Below, in pieces: positions 10,243-22,533 of a stretch of 64,000 nt of DNA; within the stretch, counting starts at the first letter, position 1, and each line of letters opens with the position of its first letter. Made by a program: the position numbers and the translations under genes. Under the pieces are notes generated by a model that did not search any database, was not told where the DNA came from, and saw only the letters and a list, made by a program, of their open reading frames with translations. The stretch lies in the NCBI RefSeq assembly GCF_030247185.1, contig NC_080572.1, positions 88,167,435 through 88,231,434 on the forward strand, read 5' to 3'. This stretch comes from Malaya genurostris. Lineage: Eukaryota > Arthropoda > Insecta > Diptera > Culicidae.

Positions 10243-13200
10243 ATGGGCAAAGATATCGATCCGGCAGATATCGGCAAGCATCCGGAGCTGATTCGTAAGG
10301 CTCAAGCTGAAATGACGCAAAGTGATGTACTGGTGTGCGGACGCTGTCACAGCGTGTTTCATTTTATTGAATTGTTCAAGGAACACAAGGAACAAGAATG
10401 TCGCAAAGAGTCTACTCTAAAAGACTGCCGCGAAACTAAAGCTAAGGTATGGGCCTTTCTTCTGTGGAAAGCTGCTCAGCTAAATGTTGAGGTAGCAGCG
10501 AATGTTAATTCTTGGAAATTGTATCAAACATGGGTTAAGCTGGAGGAGTCGGTACGCGAGACTTGGATTGTTGCTGGTAGAACAATTCAGTCGTTTGCAA
10601 GAGTAAGATGATTATCGTCCACTTAAAGCCAGTGTTTTTTTTATAAAAAAATTTGTTTTTTTTTTCTAGATGGGACAAGGTAATCTCCAGGAAATGCCTG
10701 TTAAAATTACAAAAACTATCATTGAAAGTGGACCTGAAGAAAAGAGTATGATTTTATTTGTTTTGTTTCCTTCAAATAGAATAGTGAATTTCGTATTTAT
10801 TTTTTAGAATCTTCAGTTACTCCATCCAGTACGGCTAGCAATCGTTTCGTTGCAGCTCGTAAGCCGGAAGTTAGGACGCCGACATCTCCGATAACCGCGG
10901 CAACTAATAAGATTGAAACCGATGTGAAAAAATCTCCAATGTCTGCTCAAATAAAGAAACCGGAACTGAATACCATCAACAAAGGTGTTGGGTAAGCTGT
11001 TTGCTCCTTGAATAATGAAAAAGTGTTTACGAGATAATTTATCTTCCACACAGGAAACGTTCCGTTGCCAAGCGCACTACTCCTGGTAGCGGTGAAGTCG
11101 TCGAGGAGGAAGTGGAAAAGATCTTGGCCAAACGATTCAATCCTCGCCGAAAAGAACATGAATATCTTGTAAAATGGTCTAAATTTGCCCATGATCAGAA
11201 TACTTGGGAACCGTTGCTCCATCTGCAAACTTGCCAAAGTGTTCTTGAGTACTTTGAAGTTCAACTAGCGAAACAGAAAGAACAACGTGCGGCGGCTGCT
11301 GCGAGAACTCTTCAACAACAACAGGCAGAAAAGGCCAACGCAACAACAACAACATCGTCGACTTCATCTCCGGCTCAAACAGCGGTAACTGTGACTAAAC
11401 CACCAACGGCGGTTACAGTCACACCGCACACATCGGCGGCACCCGTAGTAGTTCCACTGGCACAAAGTTCACCGCTTGCGAATCGACCTCTGCGTAATTC
11501 GAAGCTCAATGCAATAGATAAAGTCAAGCAATGGGTTGGTAGCACAATGGCTGCTGGTAGTGGGAGCTCTGATAACGATGAAGCAGCCGCTAAGAGAAAA
11601 GTCAGCGACAGTGATTTTGACATCGAGGACGACGGTGGATTGAAAAAATTCAAAACAGAAAATGTAGGGGTTGGACATATGGCTATGAAACCTGGAATGA
11701 AGATCATTCCTGTTGGAGCGAAATCCCCCGTTAAGGTAGTAAATGGTGTAAGTTCGTCGAAAAAGGATGATGCAAATGCTGCCGAGGTCATTGTTAAAAC
11801 CTCAAAAGACGGCACTGCTAGTGGTGTTGTGAAAAAACCAGGTTTCACTGGCGCTAAGAATGTTGCTGGCGAAGCCAAAGTTCAAATTGTTAATCGTGGC
11901 GAAGTTTCCAAACAAGGTGTTTTCAAGGTGAATGCAACTACTCCGTCGCCGCAATCATCACCAGCAGCAGTGACCAGGACTACGCCACCACTTACAACTA
12001 CTACTACAACTACACGAATCGTACGTAAAAACATTGGCGGAACACAACAGTTGGTTAAGCAGGTTGTTCGAACCACGGTTCCAATTCAACAAGCATCCAC
12101 CGCCACTCAACAGCAGCGACAGCCTTTGCAAAAGGTTGTCAACAACACCAGTTCTGCCGTAGCTCCTATTCCGAAAGTCACTACTAATGTGATTCAGAGA
12201 AGCTCCCTTTCACCAAAACTCTCTCCAACGGCTAACAAAAGTCCTATCAACCGTAACGTGAAAACTACACCGGTTACAAAAACTAGTACCACTTCAGAGC
12301 AAAAAATCAATGCTCTCCGTAAGCAAGGCCTAAACATCGTTAAGCGTGTCGTTTCCCCAGCTACTTCCGTCGAACAGAAACCGGAAAACGAGGAGGAGGA
12401 GGATGAAGAAATGACAGATCCATTTTCATCTCTACCAGTTTCCATACCACAATCACCACCGCGGGCTTTAACACTGTGTCCTGTCACTGGAAAAGTATTG
12501 GGTCAAGCTGAAGGAGAACCAACGCCAGTGCCGAGTCCGGAGATTGAGGAAGATAAGTCTAAAACTAGAAAGCTTTCACCACACATGGGCCAAGATCAAC
12601 AAGAGCTTGGACAAGAACAAGACACACAGGTACAGCAGATTTTAACTAACGAAGACGGTTCGCCTATTATCGTTGCTGGAGAAGACGGAACACTTTATCA
12701 GGTTGCCGGCAAGAATGCGGAAGGTCAAACCATTCTGATCGCCCAGGGTGCGGATGGTGAGCAGCAGTGTGTGCTGGTTGCAGCACAGGAAGGTGAGGGC
12801 GAAAGTGACGCCGGTGTTCTCACATTGGATGCAGCCGTTTCCGAAGCTGTGACGCATATCGGAGTGCCTCCGGAGGTAAGCATCATCGTGAACCCTTAAA
12901 CTTATACCATTGTCAGTGAAGTCTCCGGCTAATACGAGAATTTCAGAAGTCACTCGTGCTGCTGAAAACTAACTGCTCCATCGTCGAATCGAATCGATAA
13001 TGTTTTCTCATACACTTTTGTAACATTATTCACACAGGGTCAACAGATTACAGAAGAACAGGCTGCTCAGTATAAAATTCAGGAAGGTGTCGATCCCAAC
13101 CAACATCTGACGATTCAAACTGAAGACTCTCAAGATGGTCAAATCACCGCTGAGGTAGTTCAAGCTGACCAACCGTCACCTGGTAAACCAGTGTTACAGT

Positions 13201-13343
13201 ACTCATCTTCAGTAATTTCAGTGTCGTTTATTTTTTCTTTCTTAGGTGGCACTCGGCGTGTGGTTCTACTTTTACCGGACGGAAGCTTCATGATGACTGA
13301 AGTGAACGAAGAACAATATCAATCTCTGAATTTGGTTAATTAA
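10243..13343 (+). CDS. Chro: chromodomain protein, Chromator (Chriz) orthologue
   Basis: Six coding exons (10243-10602, 10670-10745, 10808-10991, 11054-12875, 13038-13182, 13246-13343) join in phase to give 894 aa. The N-terminus has a C2HC finger-like motif (CGRCHSVF with LFKEHKEQEC, residues 32-53) and a conserved helical block. A chromodomain spans about 222-275 (EVEKILAKRF, YLVKWSKF, NTWEPLLHL, VLEYFE). A long low-complexity Thr/Ser/Val/Lys-rich region follows. The C-terminus repeats DG-containing beta-like units (GSPIIVAGEDGTLYQVAG, GQTILIAQGADGEQQ, VVLLLPDGSFMM). In flies, Chromator binds polytene interbands, pairs with Z4 and joins the spindle matrix. Length and chromodomain position fit that family. 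Reading through the exon 5 donor would give a false stop at 12899. The start ATG lies 15 bp into the exon. Confidence 0.85.
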
Positions 13344-13634
13344 GCAGTACATAATCATGTGCTTGATTTTAGACATTCATTAATTCTCGTAGAATAGTAC
13401 GAGACAACAATTTGACTTTTTCAAACTGTATGACTTTAAGTTAATCGTCAGCTACACAGGTGTGTCTAGTTAAATTAGTTTTTAGATATTCGATTGACAT
13501 TCAAATTAAGTGTTACGAAAAAGTTGTACAGATATTCTGGTAATAATTATTATGTAAAAGTGACGTATGCTCTGGAGAAGTATTAATTTTCCAAATTAGA
13601 CATTAGTTGTACATACATCTGTAATGTATGTTTC

Positions 13635-13640
13635 AATAAA
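13635..13640 (+). terminator. poly(A) signal of the chromodomain gene
   Basis: AATAAA lies about 290 bp after the stop codon at 13343, the first canonical signal in the presumed 3' UTR. Confidence 0.6.
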
Positions 13641-13659
13641 ACATACACTCTTCAACAAA

Positions 13660-14360
13660 TATGAGTTGGAACTGGTAGCAGATTATTATAGAAACCATGC
13701 GTTGGTTCGATGCGTTACTGTGCTAAGTTAGAATTTTTAGAAACATGATCGTATGTTTGAACACTCAGTTCTGAAATTGTCTTGATTGTTCAGGAATGCA
13801 TAAAACATTAGAACTTGATATCATTACACCCAATAAACGAGAGCAGTGACATAGAGTTTAAACAAGATTAACTAGTTTTACTTCAATACTTCTTCCTTTA
13901 CTAAAGCCGAATAAATTTGACTGCTTTTCTGTCGCTTACGCATCATTACTGGAAATGAATTGGAATCTATTATGCAGTGCTTTAGTATCAGCCTCCCACG
14001 AATGCATGTTTGTATTTTTCCAAGCTGCTAACAACTTTTGTACACCGTGTTCCCTTGATTGTGTTATAAATCTTCAGTCAATGGTATATTTGATCCCGAA
14101 TGTATGAAATATCAATTACACAGGGCTGTACTCGGAAAAAAATCATTTTAATTCGAATGTTTTAGAAATTCATGGATGAAATAAACACATATAAGTCATG
14201 ATTTTTGCAAACTTTGTTTATTCAACATCTAGGCAAAATGTCCGCACCTACCAATTTACGTTGTGCAACCTGCCCAGTGTTGGGACGCCATATTCTTGTG
14301 ATCATATTCTTTTCTACAAAGACAAAAACAATGAAGAAGTAAGTAATTGGATAAGTTGAG
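13660..14360. other. intergenic DNA, no gene seen
   Basis: AT-rich sequence without a supported gene. The 69-aa minus frame at 14222-14431 has no recognisable motif and runs into a repeat R copy. Confidence 0.5.
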
Positions 14361-14370
14361 TAAAATCTTT

Positions 14371-14552
14371 TCAGTTCAGTAACGCCATCGCACGGCATCA
14401 CATTCAACACGGCACGAATTTGACATTTCACTCCCCTATTCTATTCGATGTGGACTCGCCTTAGGGCGCCATGCTCGCACGAAAGGATGTTGCCAATGAT
14501 TTGTTCGGGAAATGTGAGAGCTGTATATTTAGTTAATCTGATGTCTTTGGTA
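14371..14552 (+). repeat. dispersed repeat R, copy 2 (internally deleted)
   Basis: It starts TTCAGTTCAGTAACGCCATCG and ends with GTGAGAGCTGTATATTTAG, TTAATCTGATGTCTTTGG. Compared with the copy at 54289-54549 it lacks the left end and about 40 bp in the middle. Confidence 0.7.
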
Positions 14553-14590
14553 AAGCTGAAACTGAGCACCAATGAAACTTGACCCTACCT

Positions 14591-14802
14591 TAGGCTGCAG
14601 ACAGAGTATAGGCCGAGCTTGGCGCTGATCAAAGCGGGAAACATACTTATAGCAAATCAAAGGGAGTGAAAGCGAAGTAGATTTCTCGTTTGCACTCTGA
14701 CAGGGTACCTTTAATTTGCTGCTAGCAAGTATCCCGCTTTTGACCTGCTAATGTCAGTCACCAACTCAGTACAGTTTCCGGCCTCCACTCTGTCTGCAGC
14801 CT
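14591..14802. mobile_element. short MITE with GGCTGCAGACAGAGT ends
   Basis: AGGCTGCAGACAGAGT followed by AGGCCG at the left is mirrored by CGGCCT and ACTCTGTCTGCAGCCT at the right, giving terminal inverted repeats of about 22 bp around a 212-bp element. I could not define a clean target-site duplication. The following 250 bp (14803-15080) has further short inverted GC-rich blocks and may be part of a second element. Confidence 0.6.
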
Positions 14803-15495
14803 TGACTATTCACACATATCCGGTCCGGTTCAGTGCCGGCACGACACCGTGCACGGATACTGATATTATCTCATTCGTTTTCTATGTGCGCATTCACACC
14901 TATCCGGCACCGTGCCGTTTCAGCGCAGCTCGCCGTCAGTGCAGCGTCCGTCCGGCAAACTCAAATTCGTCGTCAGCGATATTTTTTATTTTCACTGAAG
15001 TCGGTATGTCACTGCATTTGCTGTGCCGGAACGGAAACGGCACAGAAGCGGAACGGAAGGGTTCCGACAAAAACAGAACACTGACGTGAGGTACTGAATC
15101 CCCTAGTTATTAGTAACTTCGAAAGGCTAGTCGAGCTTCAATCTCAAACAAGATTCATGACAGTATATTTTAACCATATGTCACAGGAAATAAACCCTTC
15201 AAGATATCAGTCGGTGTTGAACAGTCGTTCGCACCGCACGCGTATAGCTCTTGGCTCCTGGAATTTTTTTTCTGGCTACCTAGAGTTTCATTGATTCAAG
15301 GCTTCAGTCTTTTTCAAGGCTACCTGAATCACTAACTAAGTGATACAAAGAGTGATATTAGAGTGACTAAGTGATACAAAGAGTGATATTAGAGTGACTA
15401 AGAAATTAATCAGCCTTTTTTAAGGCTAGCTAGGAGTCTAATCGAAGACTAATTTAGCCTAGTTAATTTAATTTAAAATTTCATTAATTTCAAAA

Positions 15496-16986
15496 ATGCC
15501 TGCGTCCAACCGGAAAGGCAACAAGCCTAAGGCTAAAAATAATTCAATACGGAATAAATCACAATCCGTTATTCAACATTTTTCTAATAACATTCACGAT
15601 CTTATAGAATCTGAATGTAAAAATAAAAGACAACGGACGGATTTCCCTTCCGTTGATCCTATGCCGTCTAACAATATTTACGAGATTCTACCTGAATCCG
15701 ATTGTAGCGACATAGAAGAAAATTCTTCAAAAATTCCCAAAATGGACGCTTGTCGTTCTGGGAAGAAACATCAATCTATGCCACCAGTGACGGTGATGAT
15801 TTCCGACTTCAAAGCATTCCGTACTGAGCTTTCTACTTTTCTCCCGGAAGTAAAAGTCTCATTTCAAATCGGACGAAGAGGAGAATGTCGAGTCTTGGTG
15901 GATGGATTGGAAGATTACGAACGTCTTATTCGATATTTGTCCGAAAAACTTCATAAATTTTATTCATATGATATAAAATCAGACAGACCCTTCAAGGCTG
16001 TCTTGAAAGGATTATCAAATGATCAAAGTATTGATGAAATTAAAAATGAACTAAAAGAATTGCTTGGTTTTGCCCCTTCCCAAGTAATACTTATGAAAAA
16101 AAGAGCGAATGGTACTTCTAAACCACGCTCTGGAATTTCCCATGAACTTTACCTAATACACTTCAATCGAAGTGATGTAAACAATTTGAAAACTTTAGAA
16201 AAAGTACGTTTCATTTCCCACATTAAAATTCATTGGGAACATTATAAACGGCATAATCGTATTGCTAACTTAACGCAATGTCGTCGTTGCCAAGGCTTCG
16301 GTCATGGAACCAAAAATTGTCATATGGATATACGGTGTTTGAATTGTGGTAAATCGCATTCGAAAGACGTTTGTCCAATGAATGAAACCACTGATAAATT
16401 TTCATGTTCAAATTGCAATGGAAATCATAAATCCAATTATTTGAAATGTCCTGTCAGGGAAAAAATTTTAAACGCTCGTTCGCTTAGACAACAAGTCAAA
16501 TCAACGACCTTAAATTTACAGAATATACCTGAAAATTCTTCTAAGGCACCTGCCAATTCGTCTTCTAACGAAAACAATTTATTGACAGGTAGATCGACCT
16601 CGTCATCATCTTCTTCTAATGTCAGTTATGCTGGTATATTAGGTAGAAATCTATCTCCTATTTCTTCTAATGTAAATAATCAAAACACAGGACCGCCTTG
16701 CAGTTCTTCTTCTAACGAAAACAATTTATTAATAGGTAGACCGGCCAAATCATCTTCTTCTAATGGCAGTCTACCTACAAATATTCCTTCAATGCCATTC
16801 GCTTCTTTAAATGAAGTCGATTTAGGCGATATAACTGAAAATAAAATGATCTACCTACAAGATCAACTTTTTCAAATGATCATCCAAATGAATTCGACTT
16901 CATCTCTTTTTGAAGCATTTCAAATCGGATGGAAATTTGCAAATAATATTATAATGAATTTAAAATTTAACAGTGATGTTAAATAA
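15496..16986 (+). CDS. LINE ORF1 nucleic-acid-binding protein
   Basis: An intact 496-aa frame. The N-terminus is basic (NRKGNKPKAKNNS). The middle carries a PRE_C2HC-like region (FKAVLKGLSNDQSIDEIKNE) and then three cysteine knuckles from about residue 261: CRRCQGFGHGTKNC, CLNCGKSHSKDVC and CSNCNGNHKSNYLKC. The C-terminal third is Ser/Asn-rich, with a duplicated segment (SSSNENNLLTGR and SSSNENNLLIGR). This is the usual Jockey-clade ORF1, which binds element RNA and assists target-primed reverse transcription. Its stop overlaps the ORF2 start by 11 bp. Confidence 0.9.
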   Translation: MPASNRKGNKPKAKNNSIRNKSQSVIQHFSNNIHDLIESECKNKRQRTDFPSVDPMPSNNIYEILPESDCSDIEENSSKIPKMDACRSGKKHQSMPPVTVMISDFKAFRTELSTFLPEVKVSFQIGRRGECRVLVDGLEDYERLIRYLSEKLHKFYSYDIKSDRPFKAVLKGLSNDQSIDEIKNELKELLGFAPSQVILMKKRANGTSKPRSGISHELYLIHFNRSDVNNLKTLEKVRFISHIKIHWEHYKRHNRIANLTQCRRCQGFGHGTKNCHMDIRCLNCGKSHSKDVCPMNETTDKFSCSNCNGNHKSNYLKCPVREKILNARSLRQQVKSTTLNLQNIPENSSKAPANSSSNENNLLTGRSTSSSSSSNVSYAGILGRNLSPISSNVNNQNTGPPCSSSSNENNLLIGRPAKSSSSNGSLPTNIPSMPFASLNEVDLGDITENKMIYLQDQLFQMIIQMNSTSSLFEAFQIGWKFANNIIMNLKFNSDVK

Positions 16987-19621
16987 TTATTTGAATATTT
17001 TAAATTGGAATGCTCGATCTTTGAAATCGAGTGAAGATGAATTTTATAATTTTCTCAAAGTTCACAAAATTCATATTGCCATTGTGACAGAAACTTTTCT
17101 TAAACCAAATGTAAAATTGAAAAGTAATCCACATTATGTGGTTCATCGATTTGACAGGTTTACTGGAATTGGTGGTGGAGTTGCCATTTTTGTCCAACGG
17201 CAAATTAAACATCGAATTTTACCTTCTTTCAATACTAAAGTTATTGAAAGCTTGGGAATCGAAGTTGAAACCATTCATGGAATTTATTTCATCGCTGGAG
17301 CATATTTGCCATTCCAATGCACCGGCGAACAATTAAATTTCTTTAAAGGCGATTTGCAAAAACTTACAAGATATCGATCGAAATTTTTCGTAATAGGGGA
17401 CTTAAATGCTAAGCATGTCCAGTGGAATTGTAGGCAAAATAACAGTAATGGTAAAATACTTCATAATCAACTCTCAGCTGGTTACTTTACAGTTCTTCAT
17501 CCCAGTAATTCTACTTGTTTCTCTTCCGTGAAAAACCCGTCTACAATTGATCTGGTTCTAACAGATCAAAGTCACATTTGTAGTGAACCGATTACTCATG
17601 CTGATTTTGACTCAGATCATCTTCCTGTAACATTCAGACTTTCCAACGAAGCTATAATTAATCCAATTAGTTCTATTTTCAACTATCATAGAGCTAATTG
17701 GTTGGATTACAGATCTCACATTGAAAATCATGTGGATCATGAAACTATTTTAGAAAATTCTGCGGACATCGACACAGCAATTGATAATTTGAATCATTAT
17801 ATTATCGAAGCTAGAAATCTTTCAGTTCCCAAAGCTCAAACTAAATTAAATTCTCCTATCATCGATGACAATCTTCAACTGCTCATTCGGTTGAAGAATG
17901 TTCGTCGACGACAATATCAACGTTCTCGTGATCCTGCTATGAAAAACATAGTTAAGGATTTACAAAAAGAAATTAAACATAGATTTACTCTTTTGCGAAA
18001 TGAAAATTTCGCTAAAGAAGTTGAACAAATTAAACCATATTCTAAACCTTTCTGGAAACTTTCTAAGGTTCTTAAGAAACCTCAGAAACCAATTCCTGCT
18101 CTCAAGGAAGGAAATCAAATACTTCTTACAAATGGTGAAAAAGCTCAAAAACTTGCTCAGCAGTTCGAGAGTGTCCACAATTTTAATTTAAACGTTGTGA
18201 GTCCTATTGAAAATGAAGTCTCACTGAAGTATGATCATATTTCAACCCAAGTGTTATTACCAAATGACATTCTTGAGACCAATTTTGATGAAATTAAATC
18301 AATTATTAGAAACTCAAAAACATGAAGGCTCCTGGTAATGATGGAATTTTTAATATTCTTATTAAAAATCTTCCCGATGTTGCCTTGAGACTCCTGGTTA
18401 AAATTTTCAACAAGTGTTTTTCATTAGCTGACTTCCCAAAAAGATGGAAAAACGCTAAAGTAATTCCTATCCTAAAACCTGATAAAAACCCAGCAGAAAC
18501 ATCAAGTTATCGCCCAATTAGTTTACTTTCTTCTATCAGTAAACTTTTTGAAAAAATTATCTTGTTAAGAATGATGACTCATATAAATGAGAATTCAATT
18601 TTTTTACCAGAGCAGTTTGGATTTCGTCATGAACATTCAACTACTCATCAACTTGTCAGAGTAACGAACATGATAAAATCAAATAAATCTTCTGGGTTAT
18701 CCACTGAGTTGCTTTTCTAGACATAGAAAAAGCATTCGACAGTGTTTGGCACAAAGGTTTAATAGCAAAAATGTCTGATTTCCAGTTTCCTATTTATTTG
18801 ATCAAAATGATTCAAAATTATTTAACTGATCGTACTCTTCAGGTTAGCTATCAGAATTGTAAATCTGAATTGCTACCCGTACGAGCCGGTGTTCCGCAGG
18901 GTTCGAGTGTAGCTCCAATCTTGTATAATATTTTCACTTCTGATCTTCCAAATCTACCCGTTGGTTGTCAGAAATCGCTATTCTGTGACGACACAAGTCT
19001 GTTAGCCACAGGTAGAAATCTAAGAGTGATCTGCAGTCGCCTACAAAGAAGTTTAAATATTTTCAGTGATTATCTGTCAAAATGGAAAATTAAACCAAAT
19101 GCAGCAAAAACGCAATTAATTATCTTTCCTCACAAGCCAAGAGCTTCTTTTCTAAAACCAAACAATAATCACATTCTCAAATTGAATGGCTTGGAATTGA
19201 CATGGTCTGATCAAGCTAAATACTTAAGTTTAACGTATGACAAAAAACTCACTTTCAAGGATCACATTGAAGGAATCCAGGCAAAGTGTAATATATTAAA
19301 TGTTTATATCCTCTTATAAACAGAAATTCTAAGCTCTGTCTAAAAAACAAATTGTTAATTTATAAACAAATTTTCAGACCAGCCATGCTTTATGCGGTAC
19401 CAATTTGGTCAAGCTGTTGTTCCACCAGGAAGAAAACGCTTCAAAGGATTCAGAATAAAATTCTGAAAATGATTCTGAAGCGTCCTCCCTGGTTTAGTAC
19501 AAATGAGTTACACAGACTCACAAATATAGAACCATTAGATGTAATGTCACATAATATTATAAGCAAATTCCGACAAAAATCGATGCAATCTTCAATTGAA
19601 TCGATTCGCTCTCTGTATTAG
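16976..19621 (+). pseudogene. LINE ORF2 endonuclease-reverse transcriptase, broken by frameshifts
   Basis: The ATG at 16976 overlaps the ORF1 stop and begins an APE-type endonuclease (LNILNWNARSL, IVTETFL, VIGDLNAKHVQWNC, and the catalytic region FDSDHLPVTF). The reverse transcriptase follows (APGNDGI, SYRPISLLSSISKLFEKII, EKAFDSVWH, AGVPQGSSVAPILYN, active-site FCDDTS). The reading frame is interrupted near 18322, near 18717 and near 19317, each consistent with a one-base indel, so a functional protein is not made. Apart from these lesions the domains are full length. The Cys in FCDDTS in place of the usual Ala may be family-specific. No RNase H domain is seen, as expected for Jockey. Confidence 0.9.
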
Positions 19622-19869
19622 TTAGTAAGTTAGTATATAAGTTCCTTTTCCCCATTACACAATACAAGTAGGTTTAGAATTTTCCCTACACAAAAATCTC
19701 AGAATTGCGGAAGCAAATGATGTCTTCATGGTAATAACCAAATCATATATATATAACAGGGCTGAAAAGTCACCACTTGTGGCTGAGCACCCAATTTAAA
19801 TCTTAATAATTTAATTTTAACTCATATTCCAATAAATAGTTATTAAAAAAAAAAAAAAAAAAAAAAAAA

Positions 19870-20560
19870 CCCTTCAAGATATATTCCTATCCGTGTCAGC
19901 CTCCTATATGTCCCTGACTCAACTTTATTGGAATCCCGGATCACCTACGCTCGATGGAAATTCCAAAAATATTTTCAAGTAAGTTCAGGTATATTGACTC
20001 TGAAAAAATGTTTTACACGGACGGATCAAGAATTGAAGATAGGTATGTTCAACAATAATGTTTCGGTCTCATTTAGACTTCAAGAACCTGCATCTGTTCA
20101 TATAGCAGAGTTAGCGGCAGTTCATTATAGTTCGAGTGTAATCGTTAGATTATCTCCAAACCATTATTTTCTCTTCACAGATAGTCTGAGTGCAACTTAA
20201 GACATTCGCTCAAACGCTGCTGGCAAAAATGAACCGTTTTACTTGGCAAAATAAAACAATACCTGAACGACATATTGAATAATAATCATCTTGTCACTAT
20301 AGTCTGGGTCCCTGTTCATTGCTCCATTCCAGACAATGAGAGAGCCGATACTTATATAGCCAAATGTGGTGCTATTGAGGGTGAAATTTATGAGAGACCG
20401 ATTGCTTTCAACGAATTCTATAGCGCGTCTCGCCACCCAAATAGCAATCCGCAACTAGTTCTGATACGACTAAGTCTAAACTATGTTGCAACAAGAGCAC
20501 GAACATGTTTTGCCTTTCTCATAAAGAAAGGTAATGCAATCACTTGAAAAACCGACTAGA
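19870..20560 (+). pseudogene. older LINE relic with RNase H domain (3' part)
   Basis: In shifting plus-strand frames one can read an RNase H domain: CFTDGSR or its frame-shifted equivalent near 20013, VHIAELAAVHYS near 20095, FLFTDSLSA near 20169, and TIVWVPVHCSIPDNERAD near 20294. This order (TDGS, E, TDS, HxxI.GNE.AD) is the RNase H found at the end of I/LOA/R1-type LINE ORF2. Stops and frameshifts show decay. The upstream continuation of this older LINE probably lies at about 15090-15207, before the Jockey insertion. It runs rightward into the tail repeat and the TG microsatellite. Confidence 0.75.
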
Positions 20561-20628
20561 GAAAATTGGCCCGGAGGGCCAAGTGTCATATACCATTCGG
20601 CTCAGTTCATCGAGCTGAGCAATGTCTT

Positions 20629-20794
<166 letters not shown>

Positions 20795-21430
20795 ACTAAT
20801 AATCTCACTAGGTTTTCTCGGAGATGGCTGAACCGATCTCCACAAACTTAGATTCAAATGAAAGGTTTTCCGATCCCATACGGAATTCCTGAATTTCATC
20901 CGGATCCGACTTCCGGCTCCGGAGTTATAGTGTAAAGTGTGTTCAGTATTGTACACCGTCACTTAAACCGGCGAAACAAAAAACGTAAAAAATTTTCTTA
21001 ACTGGTCTCAAAACTACACAAATCGATAGTCATTATCAGTAGGCAACTAAACAAACCGATTCCGGCTATCCTGGTTCCCGGTATCCGGTTCCGGAAGTTC
21101 CGGAAATAGTGGTCATATATACCAAAATGGATCTCACTCACTTTTCTCAGCGATGGCTTGACCGATTTTCACAAACTTAGATTCAATTGAAAGGTCTTTC
21201 GGTCCCATACGGAATTCCTTAGTGTCATCCGAATCCGACTTCCTGTTCCGGAATTATAGGGTAAAGTGAGTTACATATTGTACACCGTCACTTAAACTGG
21301 CGGAACAAAAACCGTAAAAAATGTTATAAACTGGACTCTAAACCGTTATTCCCAATCTTAGGGTCAATTGAAAGGTCTTATGGTCCTAACAAAAATTACT
21401 GCATATTTTCGGATGCGGACAAACATTTAA
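20795..21430 (-). repeat. LINE tail repeat T, copy 1 (degenerate tandem of about 160-300-bp units)
   Basis: Blocks such as CTCGGAGATGGCTGAACCGA, CAAACTTAGATTCAAATGAA, CGGATCCGACTTCCGG and TTGTACACCGTCACTTAAAC recur at about 20820 and again at about 21140. The same blocks occur in opposite orientation at 42.2-43.2 kb and 56.7-57.4 kb. It seems to be attached to the 3' end of the older LINE. Non-coding. Confidence 0.7.
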
Positions 21431-22533
21431 ATCGTAATTTAGAGTGCGTACTAGTAGAGTTTGTACGACGACACGACCAGACACTCCGAAGGAAAATCGA
21501 AATAAAAAGTGTTCGTGAGCGATTTACCGCCAGTTACCACAAATATAGTGACCCCTTGGTAATGATAAAAATAATCTTCTTGTACAACACTGCTCAAGTT
21601 GCTACGAATTAGTTACCAAGGAGCCCCAGAAAAAATAAACAAACTATTGGAGAAAGTTGTAGAACAAATCTATAAATTTTTATTTTCTGCACTCAGCTCT
21701 GTTGGAATCTTCCATTTTTACAATTTCGTATTGTAAAACTGGAAGATTCCGACAAGCTCCACTTCCTGAGAGGAACTCAAGAATGTAAATCAACCAAATC
21801 GACGATTCCAAACGCTACCGCAATATCAGTGCACAGTGGTCCAGATCCACAATTTAGGGGGACAAAAACATTTGTGGCTTAACCTTATACTTTAGAGCTA
21901 CGATGTCTTCAGAACAAATGATCAGTGAAAGATAAGCCATATTTTGAAGCATATGGTATTAGGGTGGTTCTAATTATTAGGGTGATCCAAAAATTATTTT
22001 CCGTATGTGTTGAGATAGAGGACTGCATCCTTCCGCAAAATTGTAGGAAAACTTATATCAAGCAACTTTGCCGAAAACACTATTGTAGTATCTCTAACGG
22101 TTTTAGTGTTACAGCTATTTTAATAGATCAACTTAGGGTGTTCCTAAAACAATCAGATTTTTTGCTCTAGTTTTCTTAATATTCACTTCTCGATTTTGAT
22201 GTCTTTGAATATCTTTTAGAGTTTGTTGAAACCAATTTTTTCATGACTAGCGCATTCAGGTAGCGTTTTCTGAACCGAAGTTATGAGCAAAACTAGTTCA
22301 AAAACAGATCATTTTTAAACTGCTATATCTAACATTGGAGCAAACGAAAAAAAAATCGGTTTGTTTCATTTGATAGAAAATACTTTCGAGCATGTTTATA
22401 GAAAAAATGGCGGAGGAGATATTTTTTTAAATTTTTCAAATTGTGTTCAAACATTGGGTTTTTTCATTGAAAAATGCTCTTTCATGTAAGACATTTATTA
22501 GCTATACATATTAAAATAAGGTATTGCTGTCTT

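Larger units (their letters stand above)
15208..19869 (+). mobile_element. Jockey-type non-LTR retrotransposon, complete length with perfect TSD
   Basis: The element starts CAGTCGGTGTTGAACAG and ends in a run of 25 A residues at 19845-19869. CCCTTCAAGATAT sits immediately before it (15195-15207) and immediately after the poly(A) (19870-19882), a target-site duplication of at least 13 bp. It carries ORF1 with zinc knuckles and ORF2 with endonuclease and reverse transcriptase, but ORF2 has several frame breaks. It landed inside an older LINE, whose two halves flank it. The 5' end looks complete because a 5' UTR of about 290 bp precedes ORF1. Confidence 0.92.

Noticed and set aside
11375..11878. 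167-codon minus-strand frame
   Set aside because: It lies antisense within exon 5 of the chromodomain gene, whose splice structure and domains fix the plus strand as coding.
12876..12899. Reading exon 5 of the chromodomain gene through to the stop at 12899
   Set aside because: A consensus donor at 12876 joins in phase to a further exon with continuing DG-repeat protein, so the stop is intronic.
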